Source of the DNA: Halichoerus grypus
Lineage: Eukaryota > Chordata > Mammalia > Carnivora > Phocidae
NCBI RefSeq assembly: GCF_964656455.1
Contig: NC_135718.1
Location: forward strand, 131,423,966-131,487,965
Direction: 5' to 3'
Length of the DNA stretch: 64,000 bases
Below, piece by piece: positions 32,547-43,252 of this stretch (positions are counted from its first letter, which is position 1; each line of letters opens with the position of its first letter). Position numbers and translations under genes: made by a program. The notes below the pieces were generated by a model that was not told where the DNA came from, made no database searches, and saw only the letters and a list, made by a program, of their open reading frames with translations.

Positions 32547-35500
32547 GTGAGTGGGGTTCCAATCGGGCTGATGGGTGTAGCTGGCTTCCAAGCACGTACA
32601 CCACCCTCCCTGGCTCCCCGTGTCTGACCATCCAGAGAGGCAAAGGGACCGGCCTTGAGACACACAGCAACACCGGATGGCTGTCTCTGGCTGGGGGGCC
32701 GGGACGGGCGTGCAGCTGTATTGGAATCTCTGCAACCTCTAACTCTGACCCTTCTCCTTTCCCAACAGAAGCATGAAGCTCTGGCATGGATTAGTGATTG
32801 CAGTGGTGTCGCTCATCCTACAGGCCTGTCTCTTCGCTGCCATCAGCTACCTGCTCAGCAGGCACATGGGTAAATGGCCTGGCATTCTCTTCCCTCCTAG
32901 CCACTTGCAGGGACCATCCCCGAGCCTACAGCAAGATGAGCCCCAGAGTACCCCAGAATACCTACTTGAGGATCACTGGCCAGATCACCCCTTATTGGGT
33001 AATCCCCACTCTGACCCAACTTATTTCCGGTTGGGAATCACAGCTCAGAGTCCTTCCACCGTCCAAACCTTCTACCTAAGACTAGCTCTTGCAATGCTCA
33101 TGAGGGTGGGCTCATTTAGCCTGGGTCTAACTAATTTTCTTCATCACCACCGAAGGACTCAACGTGAAGAAATGGCTTTGAGTTCCAACGGAGGGATACT
33201 AAGAGATTAGCTTAAACTCTTGAACTGATTCGCAATGGAAAATAGAGAAGTTCTGTTCTGGGATGGCATTATAATTAGGGAAAGTAAAATAAAGAAATAA
33301 AGGAAGTAAATAATGAAAGGCTTCTCGAGCCATTCATTCTTTCATTCATTCGTTCATTCAATACAACAGGGAACAAAACAAAATTCCCTGTCCTTCTCTA
33401 ACTTACATTCCTTGGGGGGCACAGACAACAAACTAGATAAACAAGTAATATACACGTGTGTTAGATTATGGTGAACGCTAGGGAAGAAGATGAAGCAAGG
33501 CAAGGAGAGAGGAACTGGATGATGGCCAGCATCACTGACATGCTGACATTTGAATATAAACCTCTGGAAGTGAGGAAGTGAGCTGCATTTGCAAAGGCCC
33601 TGAGGCAGAAGAGTATTCGGTAGAGAACAGCAGGAGCGGAGAGGCCAAAGTGGCTGGAACTGAGAGAAGGAGGAACAGTGAGGCCATGGAGGCCCTTTGG
33701 AGGCTGGGATTTCAGCTTGTACTCCAAGCCAGGTGAGGGGTGCTGCCGGGTTTTGAGTGGGGAGCTGAGGCTTGAAGAGGTCCCTCTGAATATTTTGCCC
33801 TATCGAGGGCAGTGCTCAGAGACAGGATGTGCCTGACCTGGAGAGCTGCCACTTTTGACCCTTGCCCTGTCCCCTTTAGCCAAGGAGAGTGAGCGGACAC
33901 TGAAAGGAGCCAGGCTCCAGGCCCCAAGGCCCAGCGCTGCCTACCATCAGCCACTTGCTGTCAAGGAGGAGACTCCAAGCATTCCTGCGTCTAAGCCCCA
34001 TCATAAGCGTGAGTGATGGGGCACCGGGGGCGGGGGGCAGTCTTGTCCTAAAGCTTCTTCTGCTCCGTCTGGGCCCCCCGGGGAGCCGCCCTGCTGCAGC
34101 CCAGCTCTGTCCTCACCTGCCCAACCCCCAGCTGGAGGATTCCTTGCACGCACCTCAGGGAGGGCCTGGCCAGCCTTCCTTTTTCAGGAAGCTGCTCTTC
34201 CTGTCACATGGGGCCCATCTTGTTGGGTTTGTGTGGGTCTAAATTCTTTTCCAGGTTTGGTCCAGTGGGAGCCACTGCAGAGGGGGCTTGGGCTGTCTCT
34301 GCTCCTGTCTTTGTAATACTATGGCTCCTGTTCTTCCACCTGGCCCGTTAGTGGGGCAGCCGAGATGTCAATGGCCTCTGCCTTCCTCTGGCCATGGGAT
34401 CTGGGGGTTTTAATAAATACGAGTCTTGGTGATGGTTCAAATCCCCATCCCCCCTCCGGCGAGTGAACCGACAGGAACACTACCCTCTTGTTTTCTCTCT
34501 CAGAGCTGGGGAGACGCACCAGGCCGCCGTTCACACAGTGGAAATGGCTGCTTCCACAGCAAGACAACTCCCCCAGTCTACTCACTCCCCAGAGATCACA
34601 CTGTTTCCCATGGCTAATCTCTTGATTGCTTTGCATTCGCTCCAACCTTCTAATTTTATCTTTTCAGTTGGAGGGATCTGGTGGTCAGGCTTCCCCGGCA
34701 CTGAGATAAGAGCTCCGTGCATGTGAGAACCAGAAGAGAGCACTCATGTGAATTCAGTGAGGGGTGCTGGCCTTGTCGGGACCCTGGCCCTAGAGCTTCA
34801 CCGGAGCCCGGCCAGAGAATCCGAGACTCTGGTTGGCAGGGACCTCAGAGATCATCATCCAACCCTTGCTTCACAGGGAGCAAAACCAGACACAAAAAGG
34901 GATGTCACCTGCCTAGAGTTAGTGATGGGTCTAGAACAAAACCTGTGCCCGGGACTGCAGAGGCCCAGCTGTTTGCCTGGGGCCGCTCTGTGTCCGCCTG
35001 TCCCTGCTTGCCCCTCCCACCACAGCCCAGCCCTGGGGTGTTGGCTATTGGTTTTAGATGGAGCTGGACAGAGCAGAGGTGCCTGAACTCTTGGGCACAT
35101 TCCTGCCTATTTGGGGGGGCCCTTTCTCCCCCACCCTTTCTTTGTTCAATTCCTTCTTTCTTTTTGGGGGGGGCTCTGTATCTCTCTTCCCCTCTTGGCT
35201 TTGTGAGGCTGGTTCTGCCTGTCTTTGTCTTCTTCTCCCTTCCATTGTGTCCATCCCCTCCTAACACCCCCTGGCTTTCCATAGAAGAACAGTTTCTATT
35301 TCTCCCTAGATGACAGCGATACATCCTCAGATAGCTCTGACAGCTCGGACAGCTCAGACAGCTCGTCTCCAGCCTGCCAGGTAATGGACACCCCTAGTGA
35401 TCCCAGCCTTTCGTATGCAGTTGGGGTCCTTGCTGTACAAGACTGAGCACCACCCAGGCCACCCCAGCTACAGAGATGGGAGCAGGGAAGGCGGGGCTTC

Positions 35501-36128
35501 TTGAACCTTTACAGCATCCTTAGGTGATGGGGGGGAAGAGGGGCAGGCTCACGGCAATGTGGGTCATCCACCCAAAAGGGGGTCTGAGTAGCTGTAAAAA
35601 GGCAAGTGCCAATGGGTCACCTCCTTCTCCCCGTACCCCGGTCACTGGGTCAAAGTCCACTTTGAGTCCTGACCTCACTGGGATTCAGTCTCCACATCTT
35701 TCCTTAAACCCATTAATTCCCTACAGACAGGAGGCACGAGCCGTGGGCAGTCTTCCCCATTTCCCCCTTCCCTGCTCTCCAACCCAGGTGCCTGGGAGCC
35801 AGCTTCTTTCCCTTCCAGCCTAAGGGGAGCCAAGCCTCCTAGAGTGAGAGTTTCGTCCTGGGGTCCCCCCTCCTCCAACCCTGGTAGGAACCTTGACCCA
35901 TATTTCTCTCCTTCCCCCCAACCCAAGGCCACCCAGGATATGAATTACACACAAGTGGTCTTTTCCACCCCTGGAGAACTAAAAAATGAATCTGCCCTGG
36001 ACTATGAGAACATAAAGGAAACCACAGATTATGTGAATGTCGATCTAACAAGTCGCAAGCCCAATTTCTGGACTTCTGCAAGCCCTGACGACTCCGAGCC
36101 GGTGGAATACACTCAGGTGGCCATGTGA
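32536..36128 (+). CDS. RHEX: RHEX (regulator of hemoglobinization and erythroid cell expansion; C1orf186)
   Basis: RHEX is a small membrane adaptor that is tyrosine-phosphorylated downstream of EPO/EPOR-JAK2, binds GRB2 and supports human erythroblast expansion. Five coding exons (32536-32546, 32769-32869, 33880-34008, 35310-35380, 35928-36128) join with GT-AG borders into 170 codons, close to the 172 of human. Residues 8-33 form the single transmembrane helix after a short N-terminus (MLTES). Residues 81-99 are an Asp-Ser-Ser tract. The tail has Tyr111 (NYTQV), Tyr130 (DYENI), Tyr139 (DYVNV) and Tyr165 (VEYTQVAM). Tyr130 and Tyr139 correspond to the two GRB2 docking tyrosines reported in human (Y132 and Y141). 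The start was chosen because exon 1 reproduces the human MLTE N-terminus through the phase-2 splice. The gene converges on AVPR1B, as in human 1q32.1. Non-coding 5' exons probably lie further upstream and were not resolved. Confidence 0.93.
32769..32869 (+). CDS. RHEX: RHEX coding exon 2 (transmembrane)
   Basis: The acceptor is TTCTCCTTTCCCAACAG and the donor ATGG|GTAAAT (phase 2 to 1). It encodes the WHGLVIAVVSLILQAC-type helix and the SRHM stop-transfer end. Confidence 0.92.
33335..33720 (+). repeat. Ancient interspersed repeat in RHEX intron
   Basis: TTCATTCGTTCATTCAATACAACAGGGAACAAAAC, ACATTCCTTGGGGGGCACAGACAACAAAC, GCATTTGCAAAGGCCCTGAGGC and GGCTGGAACTGAGAG follow the same order as the copy at 10850. 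Confidence 0.55.
33880..34008 (+). CDS. RHEX: RHEX coding exon 3
   Basis: The acceptor is CTGTCCCCTTTAG and the donor TAAGC|GTGAGT (phase 1 to 1). It encodes the basic and proline-containing linker (residues 38-80), with RLQAPRPS aligned to human SLQVPRPS. Confidence 0.9.
34009..35309 (+). other. RHEX: RHEX intron between coding exons 3 and 4
   Basis: The intron is 1.3 kb. A MIR-like remnant (GGCAGGGACCTCAGAGATCATCATCCAACCC) lies at 34838-34925, and there are C- and G-rich runs at 35110-35180. The long overlapping frames at 34717-35324 have no coding support. Confidence 0.7.
35310..35380 (+). CDS. RHEX: RHEX coding exon 4 (Asp-Ser repeat)
   Basis: The acceptor is TTTCTCCCTAG and the donor TGCCAG|GTAATG (phase 1 to 0). 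It encodes a run of DSS units made from near-identical 9-base repeats and ends SSSPACQ, matching the human SPPACQ end. Confidence 0.92.
35928..36128 (+). CDS. RHEX: RHEX coding exon 5 (GRB2 docking tail)
   Basis: The acceptor is CAACCCAAG; phase 0; 66 codons and TGA. It carries all four tail tyrosines, including DYENI and DYVNV, and ends EPVEYTQVAM. Confidence 0.95.
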   Translation, partial: ATQDMNYTQVVFSTPGELKNESALDYENIKETTDYVNVDLTSRKPNFWTSASPDDSEPVEYTQVAM

Positions 36129-36467
36129 ATTCTAGGTTTTTAATGGGATGCGATTCTCTAGAAATTCTCGCACTTATTTTGTAGGGGAAGGACTTTTTTT
36201 TTTATTTTTGAACAAGGCATAGGAGAATAAGTAGGCCTGTATCTCGCTCAACAAGAAAGATTCAGTTCAGATGTCAAGAAGAACTTCCAGGATCAGTATG
36301 AATGAGTGGAGATATTAGTAGAGAAAGGCAGGAAAGTCTTTCTCCATAGAAAATTGTGAAAAATTTTTTTCATCAGCTGTAGTAGAGTTCTGTTTGGCAA
36401 TCTTACCATGAAATGACTCTTTGAGCTCTTTAATGTTTGGCAACCGACAACTTCCTTAAAAGTTTTA

Positions 36468-36473
36468 AATAAA
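36468..36473 (+). terminator. RHEX: RHEX poly(A) signal AATAAA
   Basis: The canonical hexamer lies about 340 bp after the stop codon, at the end of an A/T-rich 3' UTR. It is followed by a GT/T-rich stretch at 36490-36500. Confidence 0.7.
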
Positions 36474-36479
36474 ATGGCG

Positions 36480-37390
36480 ACCACCGCATCTTCGTTTCCT
36501 CTTGCCTAACCCTGCATGCTGCCCCTTTTCAGGGCTGTCTCTTGCTGAGCAATGCTGCTCTTCCCTCAGCACTGTAAGTAGGTCACTCAGAAAGCTCACC
36601 ATCATTCAACCTTTGAATTCCCTGTTTCTTAGGCACGAAAGCTGACAGAGTTCCAGTAAATACCAAAAACTAGCATCACAATCTGTGATTCCAGGGGAAA
36701 AAAATCTCCCCAAATTCAACCCAATAAAATGCAATATTCTTTTCTGGTTTGTTGTTTGTTGGTTGGTTTTAAGCTCATTAGGAATAAAAGGGCACTTTCT
36801 TAACTGGATGAAGAACAGCTTATCTCAAATCAGCTGATGGCATGATACTTATCGGTAAGGTCCTAGACGCAGTTTTATTGAATCATGAACGGAGTAAAAG
36901 TGTCCACAAGCCTGTCATTTCCTGTCATTTCCTTCATCTGACAAGGCCCTAGAGGTTCTCATCGGTGGAATAAAACAGCTGACAAAAATAAGGGCTATTA
37001 CTGTTGGAAAGGAGGATAAAATTAGTCATCGTTTGTAGCTACCCTCCTCCTACAAAACCTCAGAGAACTAACTTAACATGTTTTAAAACTGATAACGAGA
37101 ACATATCCAATATACTTTTCCCAGCAGCCAATTAACACATGAAATGAAAAGAAATTTGCTCACAACAGCTAAACAAACATCTCAAACAATGGACGCCCTA
37201 GGAGCACGCCTCGCCAAATTCAAACCCTAGAGGAGGAGCCTTCAGGTCTTGGAGACGATTTGTTACCTGGGCTCCACCTGCTGGCTGCCAACGACCCTTC
37301 TAGCCCTGGTACCGAGAGCAGGGGCCGCTTTCATCTTCCCAGGCTCCTCTTCCCCAAGATGATCTGAAGACACAGTTCTGGTTTGGGTGT
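36480..37390. other. Downstream of RHEX, nothing recognised
   Basis: This is the first part of the convergent RHEX-AVPR1B interval; no repeat or gene is seen. Confidence 0.4.
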
Positions 37391-37401
37391 CTGAGGCTGT
37401 G

Positions 37402-37407
<6 letters not shown>

Positions 37408-37439
<32 letters not shown>

Positions 37440-37619
37440 TTTTTATTTATTCATTTGCGAGAGAGACGGAGAGAGAACAAGCAGGGGGAGAGGCAGAGGG
37501 AGAGGGAGAAGCAGGCTCCCTGCTGAGCAAGGAGCCCGATGCGGGACTCGATCCCAGGACCCTGGGATCATGACCTGAGCCGAAGGCAGACGCTTAACCA
37601 TCTGAGCCACCCAGGCGCC
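37408..37619 (-). mobile_element. CAN-SINE with 17-bp target duplication
   Basis: A T-run of about 25, AAAGATTTTTATTTATTCATTT and a CTGAGCCACCCAGGCGCC head complement. CTGAGGCTGTGCAGTTCT is repeated on both sides (37391-37408 and 37620-37637), so the insertion is young. Confidence 0.96.
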
Positions 37620-37689
37620 CTGAGGCTGTGCAGTTCTGCCGGTCTATGTGTCCCTCCACCTCTTGGCTATCATCGTGGTTCCTCTCCTG

Positions 37690-38040
37690 CTACGATTTGA
37701 ATGTCTGTGCCCCCTTAAATTCCTATGTTGAAATCCTAACCCCCAAGGTGGTGGCATTAAGGGGTGGGGTCTTTGGGTGTGATTAGATGGGGAGGGTGGT
37801 GCTCTCACGTGTGGGATTAATGCTTTTGTCAAAAAGACCCCACGGAGCTCCTTAGCCCCTTTTGCTTTGTGAGAATACAACGCATGTGACCTCTTCAACC
37901 CCGAAGAGGGCCCTCACCCACCGTGCTGGCACCCTGATATTGGACTTCTAGCCTCCAAAACTGAGAGAAAGGAAGTTCTGTTGTTTATAAGCCACCCAGT
38001 TTGTGGCATTTTGTTATGGCAGCTGGAACGGACTAAGACA
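37690..38040 (+). mobile_element. MLT1-type ERVL-MaLR solo LTR
   Basis: CCTATGTTGAAATCCTAACCCCC, GGGGTGGGGTCTTTGGGTGTGATTAG, TTGTTTATAAGCCACCCAG and GGAACGGACTAAGACA fit a complete MaLR LTR; the copy at 8300 is the reverse orientation. No coding part is present. Confidence 0.8.
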
Positions 38041-40730
38041 TCTGCTTAGAAAGCTTTTTTTAATAGGGAAAAAGAGATTTTATTGATTAGAGGGGCAGAA
38101 TGAGGAAGAAACACCCACAATGTCACCACCAGCAACACTGTCTTTGCATCTAGAAATGAAACTCCACTTCTTATTGATCTCTTTGGAAAAGGAAAAAAAG
38201 AATTTAAGGGTGTGTTGAAGAGGTTCAGATGAGTTGCCATACACCCAAGGGAGGCTGGGCAGGGCCGCTGCTGAGACAGTTCCCACACCAGGAGAGGGGA
38301 CGATTGAAGTAGCGCAGGTAGAGGGCCTCCTTTCCGCAGGATTCTGTAAAGGTTGGGATTCGGAGAAGCACACATTAAAAGAACACTTGAACATCTGGGT
38401 GGGTGAGGTCAGGGCACTTAGGACCCAGTTGTGGGGGCAGGAAAGAACACATACCAAACATGTGACAAAAGGGAATTAACACAAAACAAGGAAAGCAGAC
38501 CCTATAAATGTTTGGGCAGATTGGGTATGGACTGTTGAGGTCAGACGTCATCAGTGAAAACATCCCAGAGAAGGGTGATTTCTGATCTCAGTTTAGAAAG
38601 AAGGCTGAAAAATTGATTGATGGGAGAAGAGGCAGAAGGAAAGGGAGCAGGCCTACCCGATGCAGGCTCTCCATAAATGCTCCAGGGACTGACCCGTCCT
38701 GAACCACAGGAGTCCATGCCTGGGCCCCCCGGAGCAGGGAGTTGAGGTCGGCGAGCACAGAGATCTGAACGCCACTGACCGTCTGATTAAGGTCTCTAAT
38801 GAACTCCGCTATGATTTGCTTCCAAGGTATGATATTTGTAGCAAACAAATATATCCTGGGGGTTGTAAAATTAGCCCCTGGCCCCACTGTTCATCCATTC
38901 TTGGAGGATGCTGTCTCTAAATAGACTTGAACATGAGACTCTGCCCAGTGACGAACAGAGATTGGGCTGACCGTGGACGGTGCAGCTGACTTCTGCAGAT
39001 GCCCTGATACGGGAAGAGGAGGGCTGATTTCATGTCCTAAGGCGTTCGGGCCGACTGATGACTGAGACCAGCTAACAATTTGAAGTGATCCTCAAATTCA
39101 TTGCTAACCATGTTGCTAGAAATACAACGTCCTTTTTACCTCCATGAACTTGGAAGGTCAGCTGTGGAAATCTGTATGAATGGTCGCCTGTATGAGTAAT
39201 CACCTTTTGAGGAGCTCAGTGTTCAGCAAAATGAAGTCACTTTTTCCCACGTTGTAGGCCATCGGAACATCCAGGGAATGGCCATGCTGCCCCACTCCCG
39301 ATTCCCCCGTGAGCGTGGACTGGATAAAAATCTCTTCAGATTTATCTTACAAGATACAGAGAAACTGGTTTGCTACTGGTGACAAGTAGATGGTTGATTA
39401 CATGCCAATAATGAACTGGGACTTTATGGTGGACCAGAATAAATGTGACCTGTGGCCAACAGAGTCTTGGTCTAAAGGAGCCAGCATCCAAGTGCCCACT
39501 GGAACCGCAGCAGAACTCCATGAGTGGTGCTCGATTATTGGCCAACAAGACCCGTTAGGGTAAGGAGGTGTTTTATGCCCACCATCAGTGGGCTTTTTGC
39601 TCCTGGGATCAGGACACACTTCTGGGCTCAGAGGGGCTCTCAAAAGGCCTCCTACTCCAAGCCCCGGCCTCTAAAGTGAACACATTATAATAACTCCAGC
39701 TCATCAGTGTTTTTGAGGTCCCACTCACTCTCTCAAACACTCATCTTTTCAGGCAAAAATTTCTACACTCAGTCCCTCACCTTGCCCTTGTTCTTTGCCC
39801 TTTCTTGACAAATACATCCTCCATGAGCTTAGAGAGAAAGAAGCATGTGTCCAGGTTATCTCTGGAGAACTGGGTCAAATGTAGGAGCCAAGACTCCAGA
39901 ACTGTAGGGAAAGGTAGTAGGTATTAGAGCTGAGAGGCTGAGTGACTTTCCCAGCCTTCCCTGGGAGGTCAGTCAGGTCGCTTCCGACTCACTTTCAGCT
40001 CCATACTGCCACCTTGTGACTCCAGGGCAAATCCCAGGACACTCTTGTTTCCCTCTTAAGTGGGTGGAGGTCGCTCCCCACCCCCTCAAACTCTCTTCTC
40101 CATCACTACCCCACTCAAGGGGAGCAAATCGTATTTCAGATTGAATATCCCGTTGTCCCTGCTCCTAGGAAGCAAACATGGCCAGAAATTTCCTGGTTAT
40201 TAAGGAGTTTTATTGGTCAGTTTTAACCCCATCTCTGGATGCCTGACCCAGGATCGAGCTGCTGCAGCCTGGGCTTAGTCTAGAGTCCCTTGATAAATAA
40301 AAGACCTATTTACATACAAAACACAGACACAGATATCTGGAAACTTACTGGCCTATACCAAACATAAAAAACCATTCTGAGAAATCTCCATAGTCAACCA
40401 TTCACCTTCTGCTGTTCTTGGCCCTGCCCACCCCCTACCCCTCTACTCTCATGTGGGGCTAAGGGACTGAAGTACTGTATTCTACAGAGTCCACAGGATG
40501 GCATAAACATTTCACAAAAGTGCCCAGCCAAGAAACAGCCAGTTCCATTTCTCCTGGGGTTAGCTGTCAGAAGTGAGATTAACCCCCCCAGACAACAAGA
40601 GACCTTCCTTCATGCTTCCCATAGGAGGTTACTCACTAGATGCAATCTGGAGCCGGGCCATCATTATCTTCCCTGTAGAGTGTTCTATGGTCTACGGTCT
40701 TACAGCCCACCACACCCCCCCAACAAGATG
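38041..40730. other. Convergent interval, unresolved sequence
   Basis: A minus-strand AATAAA with a short A run is at 38065-38052, and open segments lie at 38588-38887 (minus) and 39409-39561 (plus). None could be assigned to a known gene. A minus-strand AATAAA (TTTATT at 40212-40217) is one possible AVPR1B poly(A) signal. Confidence 0.3.
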
Positions 40731-40734
40731 GGCA

Positions 40735-40870
40735 TTGTTGTTTCTATTTAAGGAGGAAACCATTGCTCAGAGGGATTAGAGGTCTTGCCCAAGATCATAC
40801 AGATAGAAGAGGGACAAGAGCAGGACTCAAACCCGGGTCTTTGGAGTACAAAGCTGGTGTCCCTTCTACC
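40735..40870 (-). repeat. MIR element
   Basis: TTTAAGGAGGAAACCATTGCTC, CTTGCCCAAGATCATACAG and GGACTCAAACCCGGGTC are the MIR complement. Confidence 0.75.
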
Positions 40871-41429
40871 TCCCACTTATCACGATGAGCAACGGATCGC
40901 CCAGTACTGACTTGGGCACGAGGGACAGGACCTGTGGTGTGAAGGGGAGGGGCGGTTGGCTTATATATGCAGAGCAGGAGAAACTTCAGCAGCTCATGCT
41001 GGCATGGGAGGCTCCTAAGCCCAGCTCCACCAGGATGGATGGACGAGGAAGAAGTGGTTGGATGTCAGGGACTGACATGGGCAATAGAACGCAGTGAAGA
41101 GAGACCATGGGCCCTCACATCTGCCTTGAGCCTTGGTCCCATTAGGGTCTGTGTCCCACTCCCTGGTTCTTTAGCACTGAAGGCTAGGGACACTTTGCTC
41201 ACTCACAACAGTCAGTTTAGGTTCTTTTAAGGAAGCCAAAGGAGCTTCTCAGAGCTGAGTGACCTCTTAAAGCTCAAACTTACAGCCATTTCCTGCAGTT
41301 CCCTAGGAGTAGGGGGCAGAGAACCTGTTCCCTGGAGCTGCTCTCAGGGGCTCTTAATTAGATTAGCAGCCCTTCCACTAGTAGAGAGCTCCTGGGTCTA
41401 CCAACCTCTTTCACATCCATGGTCCTATT

Positions 41430-41545
41430 TGACCCTCATAACAGAGATGAAGGATTAGCCAGCATTCTCCCCATGTTGGTCATCAGTGGTGGCAGAACCA
41501 AGACCCGGTTCTCCTGACTTTTCAGCTGATGCTCTTTCCACCATC
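41430..41545 (-). repeat. MIR fragment, degraded
   Basis: CCCTCATAACAGAGATGAAGG and GGCAGAACCAAGACCCGG..GATGCTCTTTCCACCA resemble the MIR complement. Confidence 0.5.
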
Positions 41546-41849
41546 AAGACCATCTCTTAGATTAGAAGTGGAACTGGGTGGGGGGGGAACCACCCCGTGA
41601 TCTAAATCCCACTGGAGATAATGAGGAGGAACAGGGCAAAGCCCCAGAGTCTACCAGCTCGGCTGCATCTCCCGGTTTCAGTATCACAGAATTGAGGGCA
41701 AAAGTAGACAGTATGGCCATGGCGGGACCCACAGTCACCAGAATTGAGTCAAAGGGTATAAATGTCATTGTCATGAAAATCCAACAATTCTTCTAGAGCC
41801 TATTGGTTAGAAAAGGCTCTACTGTAACCCCATGCCCAGTCTTGCAAAG

Positions 41850-42005
41850 TCATGACAGGGTAGAGCTGGGAAAGACCTTATGGATTATCTCTGTCCTAAT
41901 AGGTGAGAAGCTGGAGGCCCAGAGAAGGGAGAGGACCTGCCCAAGGTCATACATGCACCTGAAGGCAGAGCTGAGTCTCAAATCCTGGGCTCCTGACTTC
42001 TTCAC
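41850..42005 (-). repeat. MIR-type element
   Basis: GTAGAGCTGGGAAAGACCTTATGGATTATCTC, GAGGCCCAGAGAAGGGAGAGGACCTGCCCAAGGTCATAC and CAAATCCTGGGCTCC. It lies 0.9 kb beyond the AVPR1B stop. Confidence 0.7.
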
Positions 42006-42929
42006 AGCATGCATGGCTTGTAGGGAAGCTATGAAAAGCCTCAAGGAAATCCAGAGCCATGATCCAGCCACACTTTCTATAAGGATGTCTCCTCTGGGCC
42101 ATCCCAGAGGAAGGCACAGTGTGGATCCCTTGGGGGAGGAAAGAGAGCCACCAACATGGGCTGCCTCAGAGGCTTCGTCCGGTCTTAATCTTATTGTGAT
42201 CATTTTCACCTTCTTTCCTCCCCCCCTCACATGCCCCCTCCCAGTGGGTCACACCACTGAGGGCCTACTTTGCCCTGTCACCCATCCTACAAAAGTGGTT
42301 GATATGGGGAGAAGAAAAACTAGCATTTGTGGAATTTTTACTAGTAGCAGGTGCTGTACTAAGTCCTGCCCCCCCTTCAGCAGACAGGCAGGCGCAGCGG
42401 GCAAAGCTGCTAGACCTGTGCCACCCAGCCCCCCTTCGGTTTCCTTCATGAAAGGAGCCCCCCCTGCACAAGACAAACAAATCTAGGATCTAGATAGAGA
42501 AATAGGATCCTTCTCACAAGTTTTCACTTCTCCCCGCTCCTGGTTGCGCTGCGTGTGCTAGTCAGGTTAGGATGGGGACAAACAGTCAAGGCGGGAGACC
42601 AGCCCGAGTCCCTGCCACCTGCGGACCCCCAGACAGAGCCAGCCTAGGCCTGCCTGAGACCTGGGGCACCGTACCCACCACATGGGTGGGCTCCCAGGCA
42701 TGCTGTGAAGGCGCAGGATCAGGGAAGCCGATGCTTTGACTCTCTGATTCCCAGGGTGTGAGATTGGGAGCAAACGAGGGTCCGCCCGCAGACCAGAGGC
42801 ACCTGTAACCCCATTCTGGCCCCCTCACCCTGCCTCAGAGTGGGCTCCCCCCAACTCCAACCCTGGCCCTTTTACACCCAGTGCTGAGATGAGCAGAGAT
42901 CCTCCGCTAGCCCCGCGAGCGAGTGTTCC

Positions 42930-43252
42930 CTAAAAAGCGATGGTCTCAGTGGAGGCTTCGCCGTCCACCTGCGCTGAGTCCTTCGGTGAGCCTTCGGGCC
43001 CAGGGCCCCCACTGAGTCTGGGCCTGAGCGTGAGGGTGCGCAGGCCGCTGGAGCGGGTCAATAGCGTGGTGCGGCGGCTGGAGGGGCTGTCGCCGGAGAG
43101 CTGCTTGCGGGGCCGGGGTCCCCCGCAGCAGGCCAGGTGGCGCAGGGGCCGCGGCCGCAGGTGGCTGTTGAAGCCCATGTAGACCCAGGGGTTGCAACAG
43201 CTGCTGAGGTTGCCCAAGAGCATGGAGATGGTGAAAGCCACGTTGGTTGAAT
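42930..43252 (-). CDS. AVPR1B: AVPR1B coding exon 2 (TM7 and C-tail)
   Basis: The acceptor is TATCCTTCTACAG on the minus strand. The exon is 323 nt, ends in TAG at 42930-42932 and encodes TM7 ([17 protein letters not shown]) and the C-terminal tail ending ETIAF (human ETIIF). Confidence 0.95.

Noticed and set aside
32280..32787. Long minus-strand frames (151-164 codons) opposite RHEX exon 1
   Set aside because: They are antisense to the verified RHEX 5' region, GC-rich and have no similarity to a known family.
34717..35324. 198-codon plus frame and 139-codon minus frame in the RHEX intron
   Set aside because: The region is a RHEX intron bounded by conserved splice sites; the frames overlap each other and are rich in C/G runs.
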